A stretch of 64,000 nucleotides of DNA from Dermatemys mawii. Lineage: Eukaryota > Chordata > Testudines > Dermatemydidae. Positions within the stretch are counted from its first letter, which is position 1. Each line of letters starts with the position of its first letter. The translations under genes were made by a program, and so were the position numbers. The stretch spans positions 11,269,966 to 11,333,965 of the forward strand of contig ML677351.1 in assembly GCA_007922305.1 (NCBI GenBank). The letters are read 5' to 3'. The notes below the pieces were generated by a model, which was not told where the DNA came from, did no database searches, and worked only from the letters and a program-made list of their open reading frames with translations. Shown here piece by piece: positions 37,098-48,899 of the stretch.

Positions 37098-37316
37098 CAG
37101 GCATGTCGTGTCTTAGGCGTATTTAACATACAGGATTTCAACTTTACGCGGTCCGCAAAAAAAAAAAAAAAGAAAGAGGAATTTTTTTTAAAAAAAACTT
37201 CCTGTAGGGGATGCGATTTTGCCTCCCATTGAAGTGAATGGGTTCTGGCTATACGCGGTTTCCGCTTTACGTGGTAACCGCGGAACGGAACCCTCGCACA
37301 AGACGTGACATGCCTG
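37098..37316. mobile_element. Mariner/pogo-type MITE with TA duplication
   Basis: A 219-bp element. Its left end, CAGGCATGTCGTGTCTTAGG, and the inverse of its right end, CAGGCATGTCACGTCTTGTG, agree at 16 of 20 positions. A TA dinucleotide lies on each side (37096-37097 and 37317-37318), as in Tc1/mariner and pogo transposons. The interior has CpG-containing blocks such as ACTTTACGCGGTCCGC and TTCCGCTTTACGTGG, and a run of A. There is no coding capacity. Confidence 0.82.
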
Positions 37317-39684
37317 TACCTGAGCCTTATGGCATCCCATTATGGATAGAGGTCGGTCTCTCTTTCTTTCTCTCTTGCTCCCCCGCCCCCAGAAATGAAA
37401 TGAAATAATCCATCGTGAAATTCTTTTAAATAGGAATTTTAATGTTAGGATTTTAAAGGAATATCAATTAAGTTTAAAGCATAAAAATCCCCTTAATTAT
37501 CTTTAAATCATTATGCTAATGGATTTAAACTTTTAATTTAACAGCAAATAAAGAAGCTAGATGTTATGAGTTACAGTTGTCAAACCAGCAATAGATTGAA
37601 TTTCTGGGTACAAAATGACAGAATAGACATTAGCTGTGATAATGATATTTATAGAATTTAATTTTTTGGAATGGTAACTACATTTTATGGAAAATATAGT
37701 GCATTATATAAGAATGGGATGTGAAGTAGTAGACCTCACCCAGCCCACCTTCAGCTTCTCTTGTGCAAGTGAGCAAGGAGAAGAAGCCATGACAGTAAGC
37801 TATTGGTAGTAGGACGCTGCTCCAACTCATGAACTTGCCCTACTCCCACTCTGAGGTAAAGGACACAGGAGTTGCAGTATGGCATTGGGCAGGAGATGCC
37901 AAAATACCTTGCTCTTGTCTTGAGAACTCTTCTATCTAAACCATAGGGAAGCAGGAAAGAAAGCTGCAAAGATCAGCTATTGGCTCCCTCAAATACCGGG
38001 GAGACTATTCTATATTTGGACTTCTCTGGGATTATTTTGAATGCCTGTTTCTGTTTCTTCACATGTGTTCTGTATCACATCTGATGAAGAGATAGACATG
38101 GATTTTTGGCCTGTGGTAGTATGGGAATGTGTCATCTACAAGGCCAGGTTCCTGAACTGAAGTAAGAGGTAGGGGAATGGTTTTAAAATAAAATTCAGGA
38201 ATCAAACAGACCTACTGACACGCCGTCTGAAGTGGCTCACAACTTAAAGTGCCAGTCTCACGTTAGACGGTCAGAAAACAGAGCAGACACCCCAAAACTG
38301 GTGGCATATTCTATAATTAGATTTCACCAAGCCAATAATACATGCACACTCCTAGGTTACTATATTAGTTTTACCACAGAGTCACAAACAGTGCCCATAG
38401 GCTCTCCAGTCCATGTTGCCACCCAGACAAACTAGACTTAGTGATGAAACATTATTAAAACAAAAATTCATCTCACATTAGGTTACTCCCAAACCCAAAG
38501 GATTGGTCACTTACCCCAGATCAATGGATACTCTCGATCTCACATCAAAGACCGCTCTGGCACCCAATTTCTTTAGTAATCCAAGTAAATATTAATTAGC
38601 TAAGAGAAGAAATGAGAGGTTAAAAAGTCAGTACAAAATGTTAAGAGTTCTAGTAATAGATTTCAAAAGTTCCTCAGGGTTATCCAGAGAAGTTCTGGGG
38701 ATCTCTCTCCACTTCTTTGGTTTCCATTCCTGTTAGATACAGGATTGTTCCTTGCATCCATTCTTATAGCTGTCTTCCCTGAAAAGCAATCCAGCAAGTG
38801 TTTCCATCACAGCATGGTTTTTTCCTCTGCCTAAATGCAGAGTGAGTTTATGGATTTCCCATTGTCAAATACAGTGACCCATGCTTCGAAGTTAGCTTGC
38901 TTCTTCATTTACAGTTCCAAGGTTTCAATCCTGTTTGATGGGCAAGCCAATTAGAGATATACAGGATGTGCTTTGTTATATCAATACAATCTTTTATTAG
39001 TTTTTAGGCAGTGTACCCATTAGGTAAATTTTTTGATCTAGGGTTAATTAAGTAAGGGTATACATAAGAAGGCTTATTTCCATATAGCAATTCTCTGAAC
39101 CAGGAGATTTCTCCAGGTTGTTGTGGTGGACCAGCACTACCGTACACCATGCTGCCTTTTAGTCCATCTTCTGGTTCTGGTGACTGTGTACCTCAAGAAG
39201 AGGGGAATTCATACCTTCTCATATCTGGACAATTAGTTGCTGAGGGGGAAGTCCAGAGAGGAAATCTTTTGCCATGTCCAGCTGATACTATGCCTGCTTG
39301 ATTTTCTAGGCTTCATCCTAAACAGCTACTGGTCAACATTGGTTCTAACTCAAAATGTAGATTCTATCAGGGCCACAATGGACTCAGAGTTTGAGAACAT
39401 TTCTACTGACTTAGCCATTCCAGGTGATTCACCTCCTTGTTAGGAACTTCAGTCTCAACCACAATCCAAGTATGCCTGAGCTGACTAGGCCACATAGCTG
39501 CATGTACTCAGGTAGTCCAATATGCTGGGTAGAGTCTACAACCTAACCCTATGCTATTGCTGCCGCATACAGATCAGGTGTTAATTTTGGAAAGGCAATC
39601 CTGCAGTCTTTGTTTAAATAGACTTTCAGTCTCACCACTTATGAGTACTGCTTGTGAGCTACCTAAGTAGCAAGGAGAAAAAAT
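37317..39684. other. Unassigned DNA, possible LTR-like stretch at 38210-39080
   Basis: No gene. Part 38210-39080 has an even composition and contains 'GATGAAACATTATTAAAACA' and 'CTGGCACCCAATTTC'. It could be the antisense LTR and leader of an old retroelement. I see no terminal repeats, TATA/poly(A) pair or protein, so I do not list it as an element. Confidence 0.4.
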
Positions 39685-39939
39685 GTGTACCTACCTGTAA
39701 CTGTTGTTTTTCAATATGTGATGCAGGCATATATTCCATGACCCACTCTCCATCCCCTGTGCTTCAGAGTCTGTACTTCTAACATTTGGTTTGAAGGAAC
39801 TGAGGAGGTTGTGGAATCACTGTCCTTAGGGGCAGTGCTAGGCACAGTTCTTTGGCTCCAGTGTCCTCAGGGCATTCACACCCAAGTGGAATACATGTCT
39901 GCATCACATCTTGAAGAACAACAGTTACAGGTAGGTAAC
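39685..39939. mobile_element. 255-bp element with ~54-bp inverted repeats
   Basis: The left arm starts GTGTACCTACCTGTAACTG and runs through TTGTTTTTCAATATGTGATG to about 39738. The right arm is its inverse, GTTACCTACCTGTAACTG.. on the minus strand from 39939. Roughly 45 of 54 positions agree. The centre is about 145 bp of unrelated sequence. The arm wording (GTAACTG..TTC..AGATGTG..) is shared with the palindrome at 48600-48875, which lies beside a DIRS-like gene. That suggests a related family, perhaps inverted repeats of a tyrosine-recombinase retroelement or a MITE. Confidence 0.68.
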
Positions 39940-40144
39940 TTTTTTTTTTGGCTTCATCTGTTTATTCTAACATGTTTCAACTTAAATTTTATATATTTTT
40001 GCCATAATTCAGCAGCCATTCTGTGTGTGAAACTTCAGAAGATTTCACTGGGAGTCTTGCAAACAGACCTTTGTGGAAGCAGGACCAGACCTCCGATTAC
40101 AAACTGGTCGGGGAAACTGTGAGCCTTAAAACTTATGGAACTGT

Positions 40145-40275
40145 TACATTAAGGCCAAGTTTTCAAACTTGAATGTCTGATTAAGCACCTAAATTCAGGT
40201 TTAGCACCTAAATGAAAGTGGTCTGACTTTCAAGAGATCTGAGCACCTATAGGTCCCATTGATGTCAATGAATTA
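40145..40275. repeat. Old amniote MITE-like repeat
   Basis: The order 'GGCCAAGTTTTCAAACTTGA', 'AGCACCTAAATTCAGGTTTA', 'TGACTTTCAAGAGATCTGAG', 'CACCTATAGGTCCCATTGAT' follows a common dispersed amniote repeat. A diverged relative is near 52440-52625. The ends are too eroded to define. Confidence 0.45.
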
Positions 40276-43200
40276 ATTTATACTCAGCTGTTAGGACTTA
40301 TTAAATCTAAAGACTAAAAAAAAAAAAACCTTGCCAAGCAGGGGTGAGGGCAATGGGAGTGTTGTGTAAATAAGAATATTTAGAGAGAACCTACAATAAT
40401 TTTCCTAGGAATTGGTTAAGGATGAGTCACTCCAAACTAAAGGGCACCTTAATAAACTCAGGATGGCAAATGAAAAGAAGGGAAAATGTAGACTGGCGGG
40501 TAAACTAGACTGGCACATAAGTAAGAGTATACTGTACGCTAACACAAAAACAAAGCATTGCTTTTTTTACTTGTTTAAGCTTTTGATGATGTTCTAAGTG
40601 CACAAGTCACTTAACTGAAGCCCTAGAAAGATGTGGGGCCAGATTTGGCTCCTTTGTTTAAGGCATCCAGATACTGGCAAAGGGGAGAGATCATAGCTGA
40701 TGTAAAGCTGGCATAGCCAGTTCCTGTGTTCCTTATCCCTACCCATTCTAGTGCAGGGGGCATGACTAGAGCAGTGCTGCACTCTGTCACCAGCTTGTAG
40801 ATGCTCACCTGGGGACCATTTGCAGTTGGCGTAGGTTAGAGTAGCTGCTAAAACTCTCTAATGTACACACGATAATATACTGGAACTGCATAAGGCAGAG
40901 AATCCAATAGCTATAACAGCCGGTCCTGACAGCCTACTCCTCCCTGCTGTACTGAGAGGATCTAGTCTGTTACTTATCTCATAGATTTTAGTTTGCTTTA
41001 TATGTGATATGATGTGTGAAGATGACACAGTAAGGGAGAGATGAAAGGAAAGAAATGATGAGGGCAACAGCAATATGATTGTGCGATTGCACATTTTATA
41101 TATAAATGGCTTGGTGGTTCTGTTAACTTTTCTATGTAAAAATAAGAAAGATCTTTTCATCTGTAGAAATTTTAAACAATTTTAAGTGAAAGTAGCACAG
41201 AAGAAAAATAGCACAAGCAGTGATAGTGCAGTGTTCCCTCATGCTGCTCTGCTAATCTGTTTGAGAGTGCCCAACTGCATGCAAAATCTTTGAGAACCAC
41301 ATTGTATTAAGTGTCTGAATAGTTTATGTATACAACTCTGAAGGAGGGAGTTGCCACACCTTACCAGGAACTAAGGAAAGTAGGGGTGATTTAAGGTGAA
41401 ACACTCAGGTTGTCACATAACCCTTCCCCCCACCCACTTACCAACTGCAGAGAAGAAGACTTGAATACACTGATTCAGACTAGATTTTACAGAGACAAAT
41501 TGACAAAAGAAGTGCTTTTAGCATGAGCATGGGTTTAAAAACAGGCTCACATCTTTCTTTCTGATCCAGTAAATGGATAGGGCTTTCTGTTTAAGGTGGA
41601 AGGGTTGGAAAGACTTTGGCCTGGTAGGGCCCCCATAAGACTGATGGGTAACTTCTGGTTTGTTTAGTGTGTGTTTAAATCTGTTTGTTTGGTTTTTATG
41701 TTATCTCTGTAATGCTTTTTCTTAAGAATAAATGTGCTTGCTTGGAAAGAGCTGTGTGGTAACTTGTAAACTGCTAGAAACACACTGTTCATAGGTATCA
41801 GAGAGAAAGCAACATGCAAGTGCTGGCCTCTAGGCAGGGTGGCTTTCTGTGGGTATCAGAGGGAATCATAGGGAGCTGTATAGCCTTAACACCTCCAGTC
41901 AGAAGAAAGTGGGACAAGAGTCTCTGCCCAGACACAGCTGATGGCTGGAAATCTGAGTGAGAACTCCTGTAGTGGACCACAGAGGGAGGAAATACAGGTC
42001 CTGTGACTCTGAAGCCGTGAAGTCATTTGGCCTTAAAAAAACCAAAGCAAAACAAAACAAAAACCCCCACTTTTGTGATGATGTGTTTTTTATGGGAATT
42101 ATCGTGAGGTATACTGAGATCTGTGGAACTAACCTGGTATCTGAAACTCGTGTCACGTAAACCAGCAAAGAGCCATCAGTTATTTACAAGTTTTTGCTAC
42201 TAATGAGTTAGAATGGTTTTGATTTTAAAAATGGTTCCATGTTTCATTGTCAGCCTTTACACAAACTTCATTATTGGCTTCTGCCTATCCTTTCATCTAT
42301 ATTAAGTTTTAATACCATTTCATGATATTTAACAGGCTGTAGAAGTGCCCCCTTTCCCTACCCACACATTGGTCACCCTATTTTTTAAAACCAGTTTTCT
42401 CTTACCTTCCCTCTCCTCTAGTTTTTTGTTGTCTCAGTTTGCCATTCTGTTGTTGTCTTTTTATACCTGTAATAGGTGTGTGTATTGCTCTGTTTTGTGA
42501 ACTCTGCAAGAGACCAACTGAAACAAACTAAATGAGAGATGGGCCTGAGCTGCAAAGTTTGCACCTGCATTAAGATTCTTGTAATTTTCACATATTTGAT
42601 AACAGTTTAAAGCACAGTGTAAAAGAGCAACAGGGAGGTTAAGCCGCTAATTTGGTCAGAAAAGCTTTTATGCAAGATTGCCTTAGAAACGATAAAGACT
42701 GCAATATTAATCTCTCATGTCCAAATTCTCATTCTGCAAGTAATGCCCAACTAAAATATTTACCCAGCAAGTATGTAGGGACTGATAAAGACAAAATCCA
42801 TTCCCTGCAACTCAGAAATTGGGCCTGGGGGGCATTCACAAATGAACAGTGCAGTGGGAAGGCAGCAACCAGACAAGTCCTCCTGTTTCCAATGCTCCCA
42901 ACAAGCTACATAGAAGATTGTGGTTCAGTGATTTTGCACTGCATAGGGACCAACTGGCTGCGCTCCTATCACACCCACTTCAACTCTGAGGACTGGAAAT
43001 GTGGCATCCCTTCTCTGTATTACATATTCAATGTCTGTGACAGACTGTAGCATTTTCTCCTGAATAAGTTGGTTTTGAAATTTCACTTTAGTTTTCTTGA
43101 AAATTGCAGGATTCTCTGCATTTAATGTTTATAATCATAGATTTGCATATTTATATTTTGATAGTAAATACAGAATAAAACCTATAAATCACCATCAGAA

Positions 43201-44128
43201 TTCAGATCTCAAACTAAACTGTTTATTATATAGGAAGTAACATCCTGTCACTTGAAATTGTAAAAAACACTAACATATAATTTATTAGGAATTTACAGTT
43301 TGGAAAATTGTGGCAGGGAGGGAACAGCTGTTTCTTTGAAGAAATAATACTTAAATAGTGTTATTTAAAACACACACCCCTCTGCTGGATGAAAATCAAC
43401 TCTGGAGAGGCAGTCCTGCACATGGCAGTCCATTATTCTGTAGTAGGGGATTTGCATACAATTAATGAATAGTAGTATTTGAATAGTCAGATTGGAGAAG
43501 GTATGAAAGTTTTTAATTGCCCAATTCTCTTCTATCCCAGATATTATTACAGTCATGGTTACCAGACAAACTGCATATTTGACCTCTCCTGGTCTTATTG
43601 ACTGCAGCCATTATCAGGACCCTAGCTGTAACCTGGCTCTGGGTAGAATTATGCATTTCTCACACTCTGGAACTGTGGCCTGTGTTGCAGTACACTCAAA
43701 CCCTACAGTTCTGTTCCCTCTGGGATAATGACAATGGTAATTGGTGACCAAAAAGCTTCCTTAAAGCAGAGTATTGTTTACTTAGAACAAACACATTTCA
43801 GAGAAAACTTGTTTGAAAAAGAATAGAACAGACTGGATACAAATCTAACTTTTCATTACAGCTTACCATTCCCTGGGTCTTAGAAAGCCCAAGTTCTTTA
43901 GATTCCCTCCATGGGATATGTGGGGGGCGGGGGGGAAGGGGAGGAGGAAGGAGAGAGAGGGAGAAGGGGAGAGCTGGTATACCTGTTAGAACTCACTAAC
44001 AACATTCTGGAAATCCCTTGGAAACTTCCCCCCTTCATAGGAATCATGATACTTTTTATGGCCCTTTGGACTGTTAGTTCCCAACATTTTTTTTTTCAAG
44101 TGTATGTAGGGATGTCCTTGTCTGTAGC
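40276..44128. other. Unassigned DNA with LTR-like and ORF candidates
   Basis: No gene is confirmed. 41630-41800 includes 'TCTGTAATGCTTTTTCTTAA', 'GAATAAATGTGCTTGCTTGG' and 'AAAGAGCTGTGTGGTAACTT', a string typical of the 3' part of a reptilian LTR with an AATAAA signal, but no 5' end is visible. 42652-43050 (+) is an open frame of 132 codons with no recognised domain. 43911-43972 is a G/A-rich tract. The last 8 bases, TCTGTAGC, are a target-site copy of the hAT that follows. Confidence 0.4.
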
Positions 44129-44967
44129 CATAGGCGTGTGCAGCCCACTTCATTAGGGTGTGCATGCAGGGAGCCCTGCCCTAGCCCCGCCCCCATCCAC
44201 TCCCTCCCACTTCCCACCTCCTGACTGCCCCCTTCAAAACTCCCACACCCCTTCTCCTTGTCCCCTGACTGCCCCCTCCTGAGGCCCTCCCACCCTAACT
44301 GACCCCCTAGGATCCTATCCCCCATGTGTCTCCTGACTGCCCTAAACCCTATCCACCCCCCCACCCCCTGACAGACCTGTGGGACTCCCACGCCCCATCC
44401 AAACCCCCTGATCCCTAACTGCCCCCTCCAGAAACCTATGCCCCTAACCACCACCCTGGAACCCCACTCTCTATCCAACCCACCCTGCTCCCTGTCTCTT
44501 GACTGCCCCCACCCCTTATCCAACCTCCCCCCATTCCCCATCCCCTGACTGCCCCCCCTGAACCTCTGCCCCACCCAAGCCCCACCTCCGCTCCCTGTCC
44601 CCTTACTACATTGCTTACCCCCAGCTCCCAGAGCCTCAGTGCGCCGTGTCCAGAAGCGGCCCTGGACAGCGCTGTGGCTCTTGTGAGGCCTGAGCTCTTA
44701 CTGCTCAGCCCAGTGGAGCTTCCAGCCCCGCCCCCATACCATGCGGCTCCGAGCGGTAGGAGCTAGGGCCCTACCAGAGCCATACCGCTGCAGCGCTGTC
44801 CAGGGTAGCTCCTGGACATGGTGCATGGAGGCTCCGGGTGATGGGGGAAGGTGGGGATTGGGCTGTGGGGAGTCTCCCTAACCAGCAGCTCAGGTGCACC
44901 AGGCAAGATGAGTTTGCCCACCCCTGCAGTAGGGTGTGCCTGGGGACACCCTGTCCGCACTCCTATG
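44129..44967. mobile_element. hAT element with perfect 8-bp duplication, composite inside
   Basis: Begins CATAGGCGTGTGCAGCCC and ends with the inverse of CATAGGAGTGCGGACAGG. The exact octamer TCTGTAGC lies on both sides (44121-44128 and 44968-44975). The interior is C-rich, with repeated 'CTGACTGCCCCC' blocks like those at 3290-3430. It also contains TTTGCCCACCCCTG at 44913-44926, the right terminus of the element type at 3164-4305. It therefore looks like a hAT that contains, or grew from, a member of that other family. No transposase is present. Confidence 0.88.
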
Positions 44968-46424
44968 TCTGTAGCCTTTGTGTTGCCTCCTCTTTATTCT
45001 CCCCACAGCCCCTTATTACACTAGGTCAGTGTGTTAATAGGGGAAAGCCTTATAATCCCAATGTGCAATAACTTCCCTACGCTGACGAGATCACGTGTAG
45101 TAATCATCAAATTGTTGTATTTTGTTTCATAGTATTGGTAGAGATTATAACAGAACAGCTCCACTTCTGTCACAGTTACATTTTGCTTTAACTTGCTGTG
45201 GACATTCCCTCCAGTGTTAGTGAGTTTAATGTTGAAAATTGTTGGTTAACTTCAGCAGAAGCATTGAAATATGTTGATCTGATGCAAAACATACTTGTAT
45301 GTTGTTTACACATTGCTTCAGTTACAGATTTATGGCTTGACTCTGCACTCATTGCAGGTAATGACAAAGTTCTTATTGATTTTAATGGTACAGGTTTAGA
45401 GTCTTACACCTGAATACAGCCCACGGCTGTTTGATTATACATTTGGTATATTTGTGCTGACATTGGCATGGTGTAGTGTTTTATTTTCAGCATTCACATC
45501 ACAATTTTTAGGATGGTATATATGTGTTATTTATAACTTGGACAAGCTACCTACCTCATGTGCTTGAGGATTTACATAGCTTAATCTATTTGTAGTTGAT
45601 TTTTTGAGCATCTATTTTTTAAAATATTTGCTTGTTGCCAACAAAAATAAAATTATTTGTATTATTACTTTCTACAATACCTGGGTTCAGGTTGAAGAGC
45701 AATTCTCAACAGTATATACTGTTAAGATTCAATATGAGTTTTTCATTATGGCACATTCCTTAAATACAGCTGAAGCAATGTATTAGTGCCAAGCAATAGA
45801 AAAAAATACAGCTTGCTCCAATTCTTTGAAGATCAGGCTCTATTTTTCATATTAACCTTCTCTTTTTCTCCATTAACACTAAGTGTCTCAGTTCAACAAA
45901 GCTTTGTGTACTTTGAGTTGCATCACATAAAGAGTAGGACAGATAATGATAGGAGGGAGGAGAGGTCTGAAGCAGGTGGTAACAAGCACTGCATAATCTC
46001 ACTTAATTTACCACATCAGCTAGAGGGAAAACATGATGTTTCATTAAAGGTTCTAAAATTTAGAATCCTAAACCTGAGTCCACTAAATAAACATGAATGT
46101 AGCCTTAGGCCCCATCCTGAAATGCATTGTGTGGGTGTATTTCTGTGCCCAAAAGGAGCCCTGTTAACTTAATTGGGAATTCGAGCAGGTGCAGCAGTGT
46201 ACCAATGCTTAGCAAACTGCAGAATTAAATTTCTGCATCTTAATATAGTATCACAAACCTTAATTTCTGCATCTTCATATAGTATCATAAGAAAGCAGGG
46301 AGGGTAATTGCGCCAAGAATCCATACAGGCAACTTTATAACCTTTAGATTGTGTTAGACTGTGTTTATATGTCATGTTCAGAAGGTTGAGTATTATATCA
46401 GTAGCAGGTTCACAACATTTTATT
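44968..46424. other. Unassigned AT-rich DNA
   Basis: Starts with the right target copy of the hAT. No supported gene. A 34-bp tandem duplication at 46228-46289 is listed separately. Confidence 0.5.
46228..46289. repeat. Tandem duplication, 34-bp period
   Basis: AATTTCTGCATCTTAATATA..GTATCACAA (from 46228) is repeated as AATTTCTGCATCTTCATATA..GTATCATAA (from 46262), nearly two copies with few differences. Confidence 0.88.
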
Positions 46425-47042
46425 CACACAAAACTGAACACCCTTGCCTGGCCCCTCCTCCGAGGCACTGCCAATCCTTCTGTCGCTCCCTCTCCCCACT
46501 CTCATTCACTCACTCTTTCACCTTACTGGCTCAGTGGGTTGGAGTGAGGGCTTGAGCTGAGGGCGGGGCGGCGGGGGAAGGGTGCAGGCTTTGTCAGGGG
46601 GGCAGAAGTGAGAAGTTCAGGTTGTGGGAGAGGGTTCTGCACTGAGGCATTGTGTTGAGATGAGGGAGGGAGTCAGGGATTTAGGCACCAGGCAGCACTT
46701 ACATTAAGCAGCTCCCAGAAGCAGGAGCATGTTCTCCGCATAGGAGACAGACAGGTGTGTGACTAGGCGCATCTGTGCATGCTCCCATTGGCCAGGAAGC
46801 TGGTGTTTGGGGAAGGGGCAATGTGCAGAACCTTCCGGCTGCTTCTATGTGTAGGAGCTGGAGCGGGGTCATGCTGCTGCTTCCATAAGCCACATGAAGC
46901 CACAGCAGGAAAGGGAGCCTGCCTTTGCTCTGCTGCACCGCTGACCGGACTTTTAATGTCCCAGTCAGTGGTGCTGACCGGAGCTGCCAGGATCCCTTTT
47001 TTGATCGGGCATTCCGGTCAAAACCAGATGCCTTGCAACCCT
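46425..47042. mobile_element. GC-rich non-autonomous DNA repeat
   Basis: The right end reads 'TTTTTTGATCGGGCATTCCG', 'GTCAAAACCAGATGCC' and 'TTGCAACCCT', and the block 'GCACCGCTGACCGGACTTTT' lies about 95 bp inside. The left end has 'CACCCTTGCCTGGCCCCTCC'. This is the layout of a common reptilian repeat that begins AGGGTTGCCAGGTG on the other strand. Its left terminus is too decayed to prove an inverted repeat, and I see no clear target duplication. Open frames inside reflect GC content. Confidence 0.5.
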
Positions 47043-47424
47043 AATCAGTGGTGGGGAGTGAGTATGTGCACCCAAGGTGGTGGTTATCTGCATGTAATTA
47101 TCTGGAAGAGATGGAGTTGTAATAGATTACATTCAGTTTGTGCAGTTTGTACATTTTATTTCCCAGTCACTTAACACAAGAACATCACTTGGTACAATTA
47201 CACTAGGTACATGGAAAACACAAATTATCTGATACTTGCTAAGGATCAGAATGGGACAATAACCAACTTTGGTCCTAAATGCTCCCCTGTATTTTAACCT
47301 TTCAGTTGTGATATACCACTGAAATCATAGTGTAGGCTTCAATGTATTGTCTTCTACAGATTTTAATATATCCAATCATAATCTAAAGCAGTTGTTATGA
47401 ATGTTCATTATTTTCTTATTTTGT

Positions 47425-47522
47425 AGCCATGTTGGTCCCCGGATATGAGACACACATGGTAGGTGAGGTAATGTCCTTTATTGGACCAGCTTCTGTTGTT
47501 GAGCGATGCAAGCTTTTAAGGT
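47425..47522 (-). mobile_element. Penelope-like element tail fragment
   Basis: The plus strand shows TTGTAGCCATGTTGGTCCCC, then GGTAGGTGAGGTAATGTCCT, TTATTGGACCAGCTTCTGTT and GATGCAAGCTTTTAAGG. This is the same text as the tail at 8570-8672 and extends to the 'GTAGCCATGTTGGTC' end (the antisense of 'ctaacacggctac'-type Penelope termini). It is short and isolated. Confidence 0.55.
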
Positions 47523-47599
47523 TTGGAGAAAGGAGTAAAGGCAGTAAACAAGGTTATTTTAAATAGCAGACATGACATGACTCACTGTACTTATCTCCA

Positions 47600-48545
47600 A
47601 AAATGAGAGAGATGCCAATTTTTCCTGCCAATCATGGATGTCCCACTTCTGTACATTCTAGGTTGTATTCTAGATCTTAAAAGATTGTACCTATTTACAC
47701 GCTCCATTTGTGTGCACTTGGCTGCCATCACAGCATTCTACCCCAAGACAGATGGTTATTCTGTATTCACCTCCCTGCTCATGAAGACATTCCTTAAAGG
47801 CCTTTTGAACCTTTACCCTCACTTCTGACATCCCATCTGACCCTGGGATCCCAATCTAGTCTCGTGCTGTCTCACAAGGCCGCTGTTTGAGCACATGCCA
47901 ACATGCTCCTTCTTTTATCTTTCCATGAAAACAGCATTTCTCATAGCCATCACATCTGCCAGACAAGTAGGAGAAACAGGGACTCTGGCATACCCAATTT
48001 TTCATATGTACAAATTCACATTACACACACATCCAAAATTCCTATCCAAGGTGCCATCCTTCTTCCATTTGAACTAACCTATCCACTTTTCCTTCTTCTT
48101 CCCAAAGCCACATAGCAACCAACATGAAATAATGCTACACACCTTGGACATTAGGTGAACATTAGCCTTTTACCTTGATGGAACTGAATCACCACGCTTA
48201 TTACTCTCAACCACTGAATGACTGAAGGGAGCGGCTGTATCCAAACATCTTTCCAAGTGGTTCTCACAGTGCATAGACCTTTGTCATCAACTGCACAACC
48301 AGTTATTTCCACCTGGAACTCAAGCACATTCCACTCACTCTCTCTCCACATTTACTACCTTTCTCAACAATGTACAGATCACTGACATTTGAAAAATGGC
48401 TGCCAGGCCATCTGCAGACACTTTTAGCTAGAGCTATGCAATTACCCATGATGCAGCATTAGATCCCCTACTAGAATGCACTATCTGCTCCTTATTCGAT
48501 GCTATTCTGAAGCCCCAGCTTTTCATCTAGGGGCACTGCTCTACA
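47600..48545 (+). pseudogene. DIRS-like tyrosine recombinase, C-terminal part, degenerate
   Basis: DIRS retrotransposons integrate with a tyrosine recombinase instead of a DDE integrase. The plus-strand frame starting at 47634 reads 'YILGCILDLKRLYLFTRSIC', then VHLAAITAFYPKTDGYSVF and 'MKTFLKGLLNLYPH', which is the core-binding domain. After two stops the same frame resumes at 47895 with 'MKTAFLIAITSARQVGE', the block bearing the first catalytic Arg, and 'LHTHPKFLSKVPSFFHLN'. Weaker traces ('LHTLDIR', 'HSTHS..AITHDA') continue to about 48480, where the later His/Arg/His and Tyr motifs would lie. At least four stops interrupt it. No RT or RNase H of the same element is recognisable upstream. 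Confidence 0.68.
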
Positions 48546-48885
48546 GTCACCTACAGTGGAGCACCCACAGGAATGGTACTTCAATAGGAAAATGACCATG
48601 TGCAGTAACTAACATTCTTTGAGATGTCTTCCCCTGCCGTTGCTCCACTACCCAGCCTCCTCCCTTCTGCTTTTGGAGCTCAAAGATGAGCTCTGCGGTA
48701 GGGAAGGAACGGAGGGGTGGTTGGATCTCGCAGCACTATATATAGATGCTGCCCATGGTGCAAGACGGGGAGGAGTACAACTACCAAAGATCTCCATTCC
48801 CAGGGACACGAGGTGCTGCTACACCTACAGTGGAGTATCCATAAGGACACACATCTTGAACATCAGTTACTGCACAAAGCAAGTA
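48546..48885. repeat. Palindromic inverted repeat beside the DIRS-like gene
   Basis: Left arm GTGCAGTAACTAACATTCTT..TGCTCCACT (48600-48650). Right arm is its inverse, GTGCAGTAACTGATGTTC..TACTCCACT read on the minus strand (48875-48828). The arms carry several mismatches and small gaps. Just before it, 48559-48580 has another 'CAGTGGAGCACCCACAGG', related to the inner end of the arms. DIRS elements have inverted terminal repeats and an internal complementary region, so this could be the 3' end of the neighbouring DIRS-like element. A separate MITE is the alternative. Confidence 0.6.
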
Positions 48886-48899
48886 CCCCTCTCTTTTGT

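Noticed and set aside
38210..39080. Possible antisense LTR and leader of a retroelement
   Set aside because: Wording is suggestive but no TATA/poly(A) pair, terminal repeats, primer site or gene could be found.
41340..41960. Possible Gypsy-type LTR with AATAAA at about 41730
   Set aside because: Only the poly(A)-side string is suggestive; no 5' border or target duplication was visible.
44074..44574. Gly-rich 166-codon minus-strand frame
   Set aside because: Antisense of the C-rich repeats inside the 44129-44967 hAT element; no protein-like features.
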